Positions 1 through 14,512 of a stretch of 64,000 nucleotides of DNA are shown here, piece by piece. Made by a program: the position numbers and the translations under genes. The notes below the pieces were generated by a model. The model saw only the letters and a list, made by a program, of their open reading frames with translations, was not told the origin of the DNA and did no database searches. Origin of the DNA: Sapria himalayana (taxonomy: Eukaryota > Streptophyta > Magnoliopsida > Malpighiales > Rafflesiaceae); contig JAREIK010011373.1 in the NCBI GenBank assembly GCA_029783825.1, positions 1 to 64,000 of the forward strand, in the 5' to 3' direction. Position 1 is the first letter of the stretch, and every line of letters begins with the position of its first letter.

Positions 1-2385
1 CACTCTATCTATCTATTTATATATCTAAAATATCTATCTATCTAATTTTTCTATCTGTCTATCTATCTGTCTATTTGTCTTTTTGTCTACTATCTATAAT
101 CTACTTATGTCTATCTATCTACTCTATTTTACAATCTGACTATCTTTATGTTAAAACTATATATCTATTTTTTTGTCTATCTGGCCTGTCTTTTGTATAT
201 CTATCTATCTATATTCCGAATCTATCTTGCCTATCTATCTTTCAATCATTCTATCTATTCATTTCGATTTATTTGTCTTCAATCTATATATTATGTGTCT
301 ATCATATATCAATCTATGTCTATCAATTGAATACAATCTTTTTAATCTATATTCTATCTATCTATATATTATCTATCTATCTTTCTATCTGTTGTATGTC
401 TATCTATCGATCTCTTTTGTAGGTAGATATATAATATATTCTACATGTTTATATATCGATCTATCTCTAACTATTTTTTTACTTGTCTATTCATCTGTCT
501 ATTTATTTATCTATCTTAATGTCTATCTTTCTATTTATAAATCAATATTCTAATATATTTTTTATCTATTTGTCTATCTGCCTCTCCATCACTCTATCCA
601 TATGTTTGTCTATCTATCTTTATATCTATCTATTTATATGTACGTATATCTATATTTATCTATTTATCTATCTTTCTATCTATTTATATATCTTTCTATC
701 TATTTATATATCTTTCTATCTATATATCTATCTATTTTAGTATATATCATTTTATATATCTATTATCATTCTGTCTATCTATTTTACTATCTATCAATCT
801 GTATTTCTATTATCATTCTATCTATCTATCTATATAACTATGTCTCTATATATTTGTCTATCTATTTGGCTATTAATCTTCCTATATATCTATTATCTTT
901 CGGTCTATATATATATATATATATATCTCTCTCTCTCTCCCTCTCTCTCTTTTTGTGTTTTTATTTTTCTATCTATATATGTTTCTATTTTTCTATCTAT
1001 CTATTTATCTAATAATCTATGTATCTATCTATATATCTATCTATATATCTATCCTTTTATCTAAAATTCTATCAATCTATATATCTATAAATCTATCTAT
1101 CAATATGTCAATCTATCTATCTATCATTCTGCCTATCAATCTGTCTTTCAATATGTCTATGAATCTTTCTATCGATCTATCTATCATTCTTTTTATTAAT
1201 CTAATTATCAATTTGTTTATCTATCTGTCTATATATCTATGCATCTATTTGTCTATCTATTTGTTTATCAATCCATATATCAATCAATCATTCTATCTAT
1301 CAATGAATCTATTAGTCTATCTAATAGTCTATCTGTATCTTTATAATCTATCTATCTATCAGTATATCTATTTGTCTTTATATCAGTCTATCTATCTAAA
1401 TCTATATGACTATCTATCTATTTATATGTTTGTCTTCCTATCTGTCTATTTATATATCTATTTATTTATCTATTTATCTATGTATCTATCTCTCTATCTA
1501 TCTAGCAATGTAACTATTTATCAATCAATCAATCTATCTATTTATCTATCTATCTATATGTCTATCTATCTTTCAATTTGTCTATCAATCTATCAATCTA
1601 TCTATATGTCTGCCTATCTATCTATCTATCTATCTGTGTATCAATCAATCGATCTATCTATCTATATATAAGTCTATTTATTTGTTTATCTATCTATCTA
1701 TCCCTCTATCTATATATCTATTTTTTTTCTATCTATTTGTATGACTATCTATGTGTTATCTATCTATCTATCTTATATATCTATCTATTTATCAGTCTAT
1801 CTATCTATCTGTATACCTTTCAATCTATATATCTATCTATCTTTCTATCTATTTATCAACCCGTCTGAATAAATATCTTTTTATCTATCTATTTATTTGT
1901 CTTTCAATATACCTATATATCTATCTATCTATTTATTTTTCTATTTATCTATCTATCTTTCTATCAATCAATCTATCTATTTTGTCTATCTATCTATCTA
2001 TAAATCATTATATCAATCAATCTATCTATGTGTGAATCTATCTATCTATTAATCTGTCTATCTATCTGTCTATCTATCTATCTATCTGTCTATCTATCTA
2101 TCTATCTTACTATCTATTTGCCTATTGATTTGTATATCTATGTGTCTATCTATCTATGAAAATATCTATCTGTATGTCTGTCTATCTATCTATCTAACTA
2201 TTTTCCTTTTAATCAATCAATCTATCTATATATCTATCTATCCCTCTATTTGTATATCTATCTATCTAATTATTTATTTAGTTATTTAACTACATTTATA
2301 TCAACCTATCTATAAATCTACCCATCTATTTGTCAATCTATTTATCTAACTATCTTTCATGGATCTATCTATATCTCTATCTATC

Positions 2386-2416
<31 letters not shown>

Positions 2417-3338
2417 TTAACTTTCTATATATCTATTTGTGTGTCTATCTATTTTTCTAAAAGTCTATATATATATATATATATATATCTACATATCTAT
2501 CTATCTATCTATTTGTTTGTCTATTTGTCTATCAATCTATTTGTCTATCTGTCTTTTTATTTGTTTGTATTCTATCTATATATCTATCTATCTATATATA
2601 CGTTTATATGTCTATCTATCTATCTATTTATCATTATGTTGATCAATCAATGTATCTATATATCGATTTGTCTATTTGTATGTTTATCAATCTATTTATA
2701 TGTCAATCTATCAATTTTTCTGTCTACCTAACTATTAAATTATTTATCTATCTATCTAGCTAGCTATCTAATTATCTATATGTTTGTCCAACTATCTTTA
2801 TGTATTTCTCTAAATTTATCTATATGTCTATAAATTTATCCATCTATATGTCTATCTATCTATCTATATATTTGTCTATCTATTTATCTTTCTATATATT
2901 TATCTATCCATCTATCAATAGATCAATATTTCTTTTTATCTATCTATCTATATGTTATATATCTATTTATCTAGTTATTTATCTATCTGTCTATCTTTCT
3001 GTGTATCTTATGTCTATATATATATATATATATCTATCTATTCTTTAATGTATCTACCTTTCTATCTGTCTATCTATATGTCTATCTATCTATCTGTCTG
3101 TCTGTTTATCTATCTATCTATCTATATGTTAATCTTCTAAGTTCTATCTATTTATTTATTTCTCGATCAATCTATCTATATAACTTTGTATCTTTCTGTC
3201 TATCTATCTATCTTTCTATATGTATATCTATCTATCAATTTACATATCAATCTGTATTTATATCTGAATATCTATCTGTCTATATATTTTTCTATCAATC
3301 TATATTTCAATCTGTCTATCTATCTTTATATTTATATC

Positions 3339-3375
<37 letters not shown>

Positions 3376-3723
3376 ATCTATCTATCTAATAATCTGTCGA
3401 TCTATCTGTCTATCTACTATCTATGTATTTATTTATCTATATGTGTATATATTTGTCTATCTAGCTGTCAATTGATATGTCTATCAATCTATCTATTAAT
3501 TGATCTATCAATTTATATATCTATCTCTTTATCAATTTAATTATCTATCTATCTATATGTCTGTCTCTCTGTCTCTCTTTATCTATCTATCGAACTATCT
3601 ATCTTTTAGTCTATCTTTCTATCGATATATTTGTTTTTCTGTCTATCTGTCTGCGTACCTATCTTTCTGTCTGTCTATATGTTTGTCTTTCTTTATGTTT
3701 GCCTATCAAATTATTTGTCTATC

Positions 3724-3756
<33 letters not shown>

Positions 3757-5027
3757 CTATCTATCTATATGTCTATCTATTTGTCTATTTATCTATTTAT
3801 CTATCTATATATAATATCTATCTATCTATCTATATCTCACTCTGTCTATCTTTTTATCTTTCTCTGTCTATCTATCTCTCTATCTATCTATTTGTCTATC
3901 TATCTGTCCAATAATTTGTCGATCTATCTATCTATCTATATACAATCTATTTATTTTTTTTAATTATCTATCTATAAATATATCTATCTATCTATAAATC
4001 AATCAATCTATATATCTGTTTATCTGTCAATCTATCTATCTATCTATATGTCTATATATCTACCAAATAATCTATCGATCTATCTTTCTGTCTACTATCT
4101 TATATTTATTTATCTATTTATCTATAAATCTATATATTTATAAATCTATCTATCTACCTATCAATCAATCTTTCTATCAATAAATCTATCAATGTGTCTA
4201 GCAATCAGGTTATTATCTATCTATCAATTTGTCTATCAATCTCTCTATCTATCTATCTATCTACCTATCTATTATTCTATCTTTATATCTGTATATCAGA
4301 CTTTCTATCAATCTATCTATTTGCTTATCTATCTATCTATCTATATGTCTTTCTATCTATATGTCTATCTTTATGTTTGTCTATCTTTTTTTTCTATCTT
4401 TGAATCTATATACCTATATATCTATCTATCTAATTGTTTATCTATCTATCTATCTATTTTATCTATCTTTCTGTCTATCTATCTATCTATGTATATATCT
4501 ATCTATCTGTCTATCTATCTATTTTCTATCTATCTTTTTATTATCTATATGTATATCTATTTGTATATCTATTTGTCTATATATATATATATATCTATTT
4601 ATCTATCATCTATCGATTTATCTATTTATTTATCTATCTTTATATCTAATAATTTATATACCTATATATCTATCTATCTATCAATCTGTCTATCTATCTA
4701 ACTATCTATTTGTCTGTCATCTATCTAACTATCTATTTATTTATCTATCTATCAATCTAACAATCTATCTACCTATCTATCTATCTTTGTATCTATTTTT
4801 CTATCTTTTATCTATGTATCTATTTGACTATCTATTTTTATCTCATTATTTCTATCTATCTAACTATTTGTCTATCTTTTATCTATGTATCTATTTGTCT
4901 GTCTATTTTTATATCATTATGTCTATCTATCCATCTGTCTGTCTATTTATTTTTCTATCTATCGATCGATCTATCTATCTATCTATATTTCTATGTATCT
5001 ATCTATCTATCAATATGTCTATATATC

Positions 5028-5058
<31 letters not shown>

Positions 5059-6156
5059 CTATTTATATATCTATCTGTTTATCCATGTGTATCAATCTAT
5101 CTTTTATCTGTCTGTCTATCTTTTTGCATATTTATCTACCTATTTATTTGTCTATGTCTATCTATCAATATACTATCTATATGTTTATCTTTCAATCTTT
5201 CTTGATATATAAATATATATGTATTTTTATGTATATCTTTCTGTATATCTATTTGTCTATTTATCTATCTAACTATTGTCTATATAGTTATCTTTCAATT
5301 TATCTTTCAATGTATCTATCTTTTTACTTTTTTGTATATCTAACTATTTATCTATCAATCAGTCTTTCTATCTATCCATTTATCTTTCTATCTGCCTATC
5401 TATTTAAAAATCTATCTATCTATTTATGTATCTATATATCTATGTATTTATAAACATGTCTATCAATTAATCTATCTATCTAACTTTCAATCTGTCTCTC
5501 TATTGGTCTAACTATGTGGCTATATATTTGTTTATCTATCTTTGTATCTATCTATCTATCAATTTGTCTATGTATCTATCTAAAAATTAATCATTTTATT
5601 TGTCTATCTATCTATCTATCTAACTATCTATGTATATATCTATTTGTCTATCGATCTATAAATCTATCATTATATCTATCTATATATCTAACTATATATC
5701 TATCTATCTGTATATCTATCTATCTATTTATTTATTTATCTATCTATCTATTTATCTGTCTATCAATCTATCTATCTATCTATCTATATACTTGTCTATC
5801 AATCTATCATATATATGTCAATTAATCAATCAATCTTTCTTTCTTATATAAATCTATCTATATATTTATTTGTTTATCTATTTTTCTCTCTATCTGTCTA
5901 TCTATCTGTCTATTTATCTGTGTATCAATTTGTCCATCAATCAGTCTATATAAAAATCTATTTAAAAGTCTAACTATCTATTTTAATATCTATCAATCAA
6001 TCAATATATCAATCTATCTATCTATATATATATATATGTCTATTTATATATCTTTAAATCTCTATCTATGTATCTATCTAATAATCTATCTATCTATCTA
6101 TATATCACTATATCTATATATCTATTTTTCTATATATCTATATATCTATATGTCAA
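1..6156 (+). repeat. TCTA/TATC tetranucleotide array A (degenerate)
   Basis: This is an almost continuous run of TCTA/TATC units with frequent variant units (TCTG, TTTA, TCAA, TCTT) and short (TA)n blocks, for example near 909-925, 2467-2489, 3343-3372 and 5033-5057. It runs off the left edge, so the true length is unknown. Because 12 bases make three units, all three + frames read as a four-residue Ser-Ile-Tyr-Leu cycle, while the other strand (GATA) meets TAG in every frame. The open frames here, the longest 327 codons (4229-5212), are therefore by-products of the repeat and not genes. Confidence 0.95.
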
Positions 6157-6475
6157 TTAATTCATACATAGATGTTTGCCCCTTCTAAATTTTTTAAGAA
6201 TTAAACAATTGAGAAATATTTTTACTATTAGCTTTTAACATTCATTATATATTATAATAATAAAAATAACTTTTTTTAATGATCTTCTCACTTTAAGTAA
6301 TTTTTTGAATTTTAAAAATTATTAATGATATCAAATAATATGAAATTTTATTCCTTTAAAATATTTCATATTATCTTCATAATAATTAATATGGATTTTT
6401 AAAAATTAATAACCATAAAATGTATATATTTATATATTTTTTAACATTAATTGTATTTTATAACTCTTAGGAGAG
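6157..6475 (+). repeat. array-flanking repeat F, copy 1
   Basis: The AT-rich segment right after array A closely matches 53127-53434, which follows array B. Shared blocks include the run around 'attagcttttaacatt', 'cactttaagtaatttt', and the stretch through 'atgatatcaaataatat' to 'atattatcttcat', in the same order and orientation. Similarity fades near 6475 and 53434. The two copies therefore mark a larger repeat unit or a segmental duplication that includes the TCTA array. Confidence 0.8.
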
Positions 6476-6810
6476 TGGCTAGAAGACAAATCATCTTTTC
6501 ATGTATGTCTTATTATATAATGTTTGTAAATTTCGTAGCTATTTGATTTTTTTTATAAAGCTAAACATATATTTTTTTAATTTGTTTATATATTTATTAT
6601 TTAATTAATTTTAAAATAAAAAATTATAAGGTATATGTTTTTCATGGGTACCTTGCTACACGCACATGAATATTGTTGAAAAAATTTTGATAATAAATAA
6701 AAAGATAAATCTTTTTATATTATATTATATTATTATATATATATATATATATATTGTTTATTTAATGTTTTTATTATTAAAAATTTAAATATTTTGGTAA
6801 TATATATAAT

Positions 6811-6950
6811 CACTTGTTGTCGAGACGCAAGAGATAACTCTAACAAGCGAAGCGGCTAAGTCCCCCGTTGGCCACCTCTATCTCTCGACATTCACACATC
6901 AAAACCTAATCAAAGAGTAATATAAGCGAGATTTCTTATTGATTTAAGGT
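6811..6950 (+). other. less AT-rich island resembling a 5' leader exon
   Basis: About 140 bp of normal base composition stands out from AT-rich surroundings. It ends in 'ttaaggtatgttttc', which would serve as a splice donor, as in plant genes with an intron in the 5' leader. No open frame or known gene follows, so this may be a dead promoter/leader or part of an unrecognised transposon. Confidence 0.25.
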
Positions 6951-7150
6951 ATGTTTTCTATCTTAATTCTTCATCGATTATCTTTATGCAAGAGTGTGCA
7001 TTTTTATTCTGTTATTTTTTATTCCAAAATTTTTCTTCATTAATCACAATGGTAAGCTTGGATTGCTTATATAAACTTTTTCATATACATACTTCATGCA
7101 TTTGTGATATAATGCATTCTCATTGTGTATATGTTGATGGTGCACAGTAG

Positions 7151-7865
7151 GTATGTCGACTTGATATCTACATCAGTATACATAACTATATATATAAACA
7201 ATATACATAAACAGCATACATAAACATAAGTGTATTTTTTATATGTGTATTTACACATAACTATGCATCAATATTCATGTGTGATATAATTCAAATTTCT
7301 TATATAAGTGTTTTACAATATTTATAACAAATAAAATAGTATACATAAACATAACTATATATAAATATAACAACGTATATTTAATATACATACATACATA
7401 CTTAACATTTTGTATATCAACATATTACTATATATAAATGTATTTATCTACATTAATATACATAACTATATATAGACAGTAACCATAAAAAGTATACATG
7501 GGTAGTATTTGGTATGCTGACTTGATATCTACATCAATATACATAACTATATATAAACAGTACACATAAACAACATACATAAACATAAGTGTATTTTATT
7601 TAAGTGTATTTAAACATAACTATACATCAATATGCATGTGTGATATAATTCTAATTTCTTATATAAGTGTATTTTACTATATTTATAACTATAAAAAAAA
7701 GTATACACAAACATAACTATATATAAATATAACAATATATATTTAATATACCTACATACACACACACATACATACATACATATATATATATAATTATATA
7801 TAATTATTTTTAACAATATGTATTCAACATATTACTATATATAAATGTATTTATCTACATCAATA
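7151..7865 (+). repeat. tandem duplication, period about 361 bp
   Basis: The sequence from 'gacttgatatctacatcag' (about 7159) recurs at about 7520 as 'gacttgatatctacatcaa' and stays alignable through 'tgtgatataattc', 'cttatataagtg' and 'caacatattactatat' (7418 and 7825). The offset grows from 361 to about 407 bp because the second copy has an expanded (CA)/(TA) block near 7757-7800. It is noncoding. Confidence 0.75.
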
Positions 7866-8963
7866 CCTATACATAGCCATATGTCTTCATATATATAATT
7901 ACATGAAAAACAATATATAAATACATCTACAACATGTATACCAACATGCTTCAGAAACTTAATATCCATTCATATCATTCATCTCATTCATACATATTTT
8001 TTTGGATATTATATAAATCTTTATCATTTTTCCATATATTTTAGGAACTTAAATTTAATTTTTTCAAACTAAAATGTATTTTTATTATATTTTTATATGT
8101 TTGTATAATCATTATGATTTAATATGGTTAGATTTTGTATTTTTGTTTCACATAATATCATTTAACTAAAATTGATTTCTAATAAAATGTTCATTTGTTT
8201 AAATACATGCTGTAAATTTCAAAATAAATAACAATATGTTTGTGTAATAAATATTATAAAAAATTTTTAAAATATATACGTGACGTAGTTTCAATTTACA
8301 AAGATAAAATTGTAAAAATAAAATTTATCTACAAAATAAAATTTTTGCCTCAAAATATGCAATATGTTATATTTATTATAAATAAACAATGTTTGAAATA
8401 TATTTATTAATTACAAAAAAAAACATTGTAATGTATTATATTTTAAAAAAAATATAAAAATAATTATTGAAAAAAAACAAATTCATATATTGCTATGGTC
8501 ATTTATATATTTTGAATAAAATTAAAAAATAATTACTTGTAAACAAATGTACTCATGTATTTATATGGTAATTTGTTTTGTTTGAACATAATTAAAGAAT
8601 TAATTGATTTTTTACCAAATATTAAAGGCATGTATCTACAAGCACTGCATTATATTTATTTGAATTTTAAAGTTTCTAAAAATTTATTAAAAACAATAAA
8701 TAATAGGTAGAAATTTATCATAGACATTAATATTTTAATAAAAAATTTATATAGAAAAACAAAAATAATATTATCTATTTATGAACTATATTTTCATTTT
8801 TAACATAAATGTAAAAACAAAATAATTTACAAATATGCCAACTTCATTTATTTATATGAGTATAATGATAGTTATTTTAATATAAATATTAAAAAAATAA
8901 CTATGAATAAAATAGATGCTCATATATATAATTCATAATTTCATTTTATGCATTAATATGCTT

Positions 8964-9093
8964 CACACACACACACACATGCATACACACACACACACCC
9001 AAATATTTGTTTTAAATATAAATAATTTACAATAATTTATATAATATTTTATTTTAATTAAATTTTCAAAATCAAAAAAATTTAAATACATTT

Positions 9094-9134
<41 letters not shown>
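8964..9134. repeat. (CA)n and (CA)n(TA)n microsatellites
   Basis: There are two dinucleotide tracts, an interrupted (AC)n at 8964-8998 and an (AC)n run at 9094-9118 that passes directly into (TA)n up to 9134. A (GT)n tract follows at 9331-9348. The minus-strand frame across 9184-9399 is a translation of these tracts and is not a gene. Confidence 0.9.
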
Positions 9135-9614
9135 ATAGATTCATGTGTAACTTTAAAAATACATTACCTATATAGGTATATGTCTATGTGTGGGTGTACA
9201 ATAGTATATGCATGCATAAAAATTTATACACACTACTTTGAAAATGTAGATACATGTGTGAATATATAGAAAAGTACAAAAATGTGTATGATGATATATA
9301 ATGTATAGTAATGTATATGGATGTATAATTGTGTGTGTGTGTGTGTGTAGGGCAGTGTTTATGCATATATATATTTATGCATATATATCTAAATATCAAT
9401 ATTAATTTTGAGAAGAAAAATACTTGAGCACATAAATATTAAAATGGTCCACAAATTTACGAAAGCATGAGCAAAAAGTGTCATTTTTTATCTAATATCT
9501 ATCTAATATTATAATTTATTGAGAGTTCTACTATAACACTTTGCCTCAAAATTTGATCAGAGTTCTACTTGCAAATTTTAAGGTTCATTCAATACTACAT
9601 ACTATAGAGTTACA
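9135..9614. other. AT-rich spacer, nothing recognised
   Basis: This is AT-rich sequence with one (GT)9 tract and no supported gene. The part from about 9420 may be an extension of the retrotransposon relic that follows, but no domain could be read in it. Confidence 0.5.
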
Positions 9615-9968
9615 TTTTTATTCAATATTATAATTTGTTCAAATAAAAAAATCTGGCTAATATCTTCTTCAACAACTATTCTATCTTCTTATCCTTGTCT
9701 TGATAAGCTATTTTCAATGTTGATTATATGTACATATCTTATCTAATATCTCTAGTTCAAACTATTGTAATAGTTGAATCCATAAAATCAATCTAGGCCT
9801 GACATCTTTCTTTTCTATGAGATATTTGATTATAGAATATTTATTATATACTATGACTTTGGTTCCCAATAAATATGATATTAATTTTCCTAAAGAAAAG
9901 ATTGTTTATACAAGTTCTTTCTCTATAGTGGTGTATTCAATTGGGCATTTGAGAGTGTGTTGTTATCA
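9615..9968 (-). pseudogene. Ty3/gypsy retrotransposon RNase H relic
   Basis: On the minus strand, from about 9965 down to about 9720, the translation matches the RNase H domain of plant Ty3/gypsy polyproteins. It has the 'TTIEKEL' block, then '[10 protein letters not shown]', then a '[12 protein letters not shown]' block, in the family's order and spacing. The frame is broken by a frameshift just before TTIEKEL, a stop after EKELV and a stop at the residue after LLQ. The reverse transcriptase that should precede it is missing because the satellite starts at about 9970. Weak similarity continues to about 9620. It is a short dead fragment; family assignment is firm, element name unknown. Confidence 0.75.
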
Positions 9969-9969
9969 T

Positions 9970-10500
9970 ACTATATGATAACTATTTATAAATATTTGTA
10001 TAACTATATAAAACTCTTCATAATTTATATTTAACTATATTTGTAACTATGTAATCTATTTTTATAAACTATATTAATAACTATATATAACTATATTTTT
10101 AACTATATAATATTTTATAACTATATGAGTAATTCTATATAACTATATTTTTAACAAAATATATCATATGTATAATAATATATAACTATATATAATAGTA
10201 TTTTCCTAAATGTATAACTATAAAAATGATATATATAACTATATCTTTAACTACATACATATTTATAACTATATGTGTATAACTATATATATATATTTGT
10301 ATAACTAAGTAATACTTTATATAATTAAATATAACTATATTTGTATCTATGTATACATATATCTATTCATATAATTAAATCTATATATTTATTTATAACT
10401 TTGTATATATTTATATATAACTACTTATAACTACATGTATGAATATATCTATATATAATTATATGTTTAATATAAATCTAATTTTTATTATATATACTAT
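9970..10500 (+). repeat. about 551-bp AT satellite, left part
   Basis: This sequence of 'tataactatat' type contains longer landmarks ('ataattaaatataactat' at about 10321, followed by 'gtatacatatat' and 'ctatatatttatttataac'). The same landmarks recur beyond the ARF1 insertion at about 11780, 12537, 13087 and 13638. The last two spacings are 550 and 551 bp, giving the period. The block ends at the ARF1 target site. Confidence 0.8.
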
Positions 10501-10511
10501 AGGTATAAGAA
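10501..10511 (+). repeat. target site duplication, left copy (ARF1 retrocopy)
   Basis: The 11-bp sequence 'aggtataagaa' is repeated exactly at 11407-11417. The two copies bracket the ARF1-like cDNA, as expected for LINE-mediated retroposition. Confidence 0.7.
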
Positions 10512-11406
<895 letters not shown>

Positions 11407-13850
11407 AGGTATAAGAAAATATAATAATACATAATTTCATTTGACTATATGTATAACTATAAAATATTATACATAACTATAATTAAAAATATAATTACCA
11501 ACATATATTTAATATACATTTTTATATATTAGTATATAAAAATGTATTTTACCATTTATATACCTATAGATAACTATATGTATACATATATAAAATTATA
11601 TAATTTAATATATATACCTACATGTATAAATATAAGTATAACTATATGTGTAACTATATGTATAACTACATGTAATTATAAAATAAAATACAACATTATG
11701 TTTAATTATATGTGTATAACTATATATAAATATATGTATAAATATATATAAATATTTGTATTGCTATATAACACTTTATATAATTAAATATAACTATATT
11801 TGTACCTATGTATACATATATGTAAATCTATATATTTACTTATAACTTTATATATTTATTTATAACTATTTGTATGAATATATCTATATATAACTATATG
11901 TTTAACTATATAAAAATATTTATATCTATATATACTATATGTATAATAAGATATAATTATAAATAATTATATCTTATTATATGTATAACTATAAATATAT
12001 ATTTAAATATATAATTTATAACTTATATTTAATATACATTTCTATATATTAGTAATAAAAATTTATTTTACTATATCTATACCTATACATAACTCTATGT
12101 ATAAATATGTAAAATTATATGAAAAAATATATATACCTACATGTATAAATCTTAGTATAACAATATGTGTAACTATATGTATAACCACATGTAACTATAT
12201 TTATAATTACATGTATAACAACATACGACATTATGTTTAACTATATGTGTATAACTATATATAAATAGTTGTATAACTATATAATACTCTATATAATTAA
12301 ATATATCTATATTTGTAAATATGTATACATATATAAAATTATATTAAAAAATATATATACTACATGTATAAATATATGTCTAACTAATGTGTAACTATAT
12401 GTATAACCACATGTAATAATATTTATAATTACATGTATAATAACATATAATATTATGTTTAAATATATGTGTATAATTATATATAAATATTTGTATAACT
12501 ATATATAAATATTTGTATAATTATATAAAACTCTATATAATTAAAATATAACTATATTTGTAACAATGTATACATATATGTAAATCTATATATTTATTTA
12601 TAACTTTATTTATTTATGTATAACTATGTGTATTAATATATTTTTATATAACTATATGTTTAACTATATAAAAATATGTATGGCTATATATACTTTATCT
12701 ATAATAACATATAACTATAAATAATTGTATCTTATTATATGTATAACTATAAAAGCTTTATACATAACTATATTTAAATATATAATTTACAACTTATATT
12801 CAATATATATTTGTATATATTAGTTTATAAAAATATATATTACTATATCTATACCTCTACATAACTATATGTATAACTTTATAAAATTTTATGAATAAAT
12901 ATATATACCTACATGTATAAATATAAGTATAACTATATGTGTAACTATATTTATAACCACATGTAACTATATTTATTACCAAATGTAACTATATTTATAG
13001 TTACATGTATAACAACATACAACATTATGTTTAATTATATGTGTATAATTATATATAAATATTTGTAAAACTAAATAAAACTTTATATAATTAAATATAA
13101 CTTTATTTTTAACTATTTATACATATATCCATTCATATATGTAAATCTATATATTTTTTTATAACTTTGTATAATTTATGTATAACTAATTATAACTACT
13201 CGTATGAATATATATATATATATATATAACTAAATGTTTAACGATATATAATTTTTTATAACTATATATATTATATGTATAATAACATATAACTATAAAT
13301 AATTATATCTTACTATATGTATAACTATAAAAACTTTATACATAACTATATTTTATTATTAATTAACAACATATATTCAATATACATTTTTATATATTAG
13401 TATAAAAAATGTATTTTAGTATATCCATACCTATACATAACTATATGTATAAATATATGAAATTATATGAAAAAATATATATTCATACATGTATAAATAT
13501 AAGTTTAAATATACAATTAACTATATGTATAAGCACATGTAACTATATTTATATTTATATGTATAAAAACATACAACATAATATTTAACTATGTGTATAT
13601 CTATATATAAATATTTGTATAACTATAAAAACTCTATATAAATAAATATAACTTTAATTTTATTATGTATACATATATGTATACATATATGTAGATCTAT
13701 ATAATTGTTTAAAACTTTGTATACATTTATGTATATCTACTTATAACTACATGTATGCATATATCTATATATAACTATATGTTTAACTATATGTAACTAT
13801 TTATAACTACAATTACTATATGTGTACTAACATTTAATTATATATGGGAT
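11407..13850 (+). repeat. about 551-bp AT satellite, right part
   Basis: This continues the satellite with landmark copies at about 11780, 12293 (partial), 12537, 13087 and 13638. The spacing 10321-11780 is 1459 bp. Subtracting the 906 bp of retrocopy plus one target duplication leaves 553 bp, one repeat period. The 12293 copy lies 244 bp before the next, so one unit is internally rearranged. The first 11 bases are the right target duplication of the ARF1 retrocopy. Confidence 0.8.
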
Positions 13851-14114
13851 AATACTCATTTGTTGCAGTAACTTTAAATTAAATGATAAAAGATATAATA
13901 TCAACAATATGTAAGCACATAGCATGAGAGTGTCTATTGGTTAGGAGCATATATATTATAATACAAATAAGGGTCGTACTCTTACCTATTCCTAGCCCTT
14001 ATGCCTTAGGCTCATATATGAACTTATGTTTGAAAAAAGATGTAATATTTGATAGGTTTGTACAAACGAAAATTTTTTTATTTTATATCCTCATTCTAAT
14101 AGTATATTCTCTGC
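13851..14114. other. spacer, nothing recognised
   Basis: This short region lies between the satellite and the CT tract. It could hold the left end of CACTA-1, but no CACTA terminus or subterminal motif was seen. Confidence 0.4.
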
Positions 14115-14512
14115 GTGTCTCTCTCTCCCTCTAATTCTTTATGTGTCACTCTCTTCCTCTTTTTCATTCTGTGTCACACTCTCTCACTCTCTCTTATTAT
14201 TTTATTTCTTGCTCTCCTTTCTTGCTTGTTCTCTCTCCCTCTCTCTCCCTCTGTCTCCCTCTCTCTTTCCTCTATCTCCCTTTTGCCATTTCTCTCACCC
14301 TCTTCCCCCTTTCTCTCTCTCCCTCTCCCTCTTCCCTCTCTCTCTCTCTCTATCTATCTCTCTATCTATCTATCTATCTATCTATTTCTCTATCTCTCTC
14401 TCTCTCTCCCCCCATCTCTCCATTTCTCTACCCCTCTCTCTCTCTTTCCCCACCTTCTCTCTCTCTTTCCCCACCTTCTCTCTCTCTCTCTCTTCCCCTT
14501 TCCCACTTCAAA
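14115..14512 (+). repeat. CT-rich polypyrimidine microsatellite
   Basis: About 400 bp consists almost only of C and T on the + strand: (CT)n, (CCCT)n and a short (TATC)n core near 14351-14385. The Ser/Leu-rich frames across it are translations of simple sequence. It lies about 280 bp upstream of the tnp2 start of CACTA-1. Confidence 0.9.

Larger units (their letters stand above)
6476..8963. other. AT-rich noncoding DNA
   Basis: No coding frame is supported here. The stretch holds long A/T runs, a (TA)n tract near 6730-6755, a less AT-rich island (6811-6950) and a local duplication (7151-7865). From about 7870 to 8960 nothing beyond AT-rich simple sequence is visible. Confidence 0.7.

Noticed and set aside
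4229..5212. 327-codon Ser/Ile/Tyr/Leu open frame as a membrane or repeat protein
   Set aside because: The protein is the exact 12-base translation of the TCTA repeat. Overlapping frames give the same sequence, and no start context or unique domain is present.
1..6156. TCTA arrays as CRISPR arrays
   Set aside because: There are no spacers of constant length between repeats, no cas genes, and the DNA is plant.
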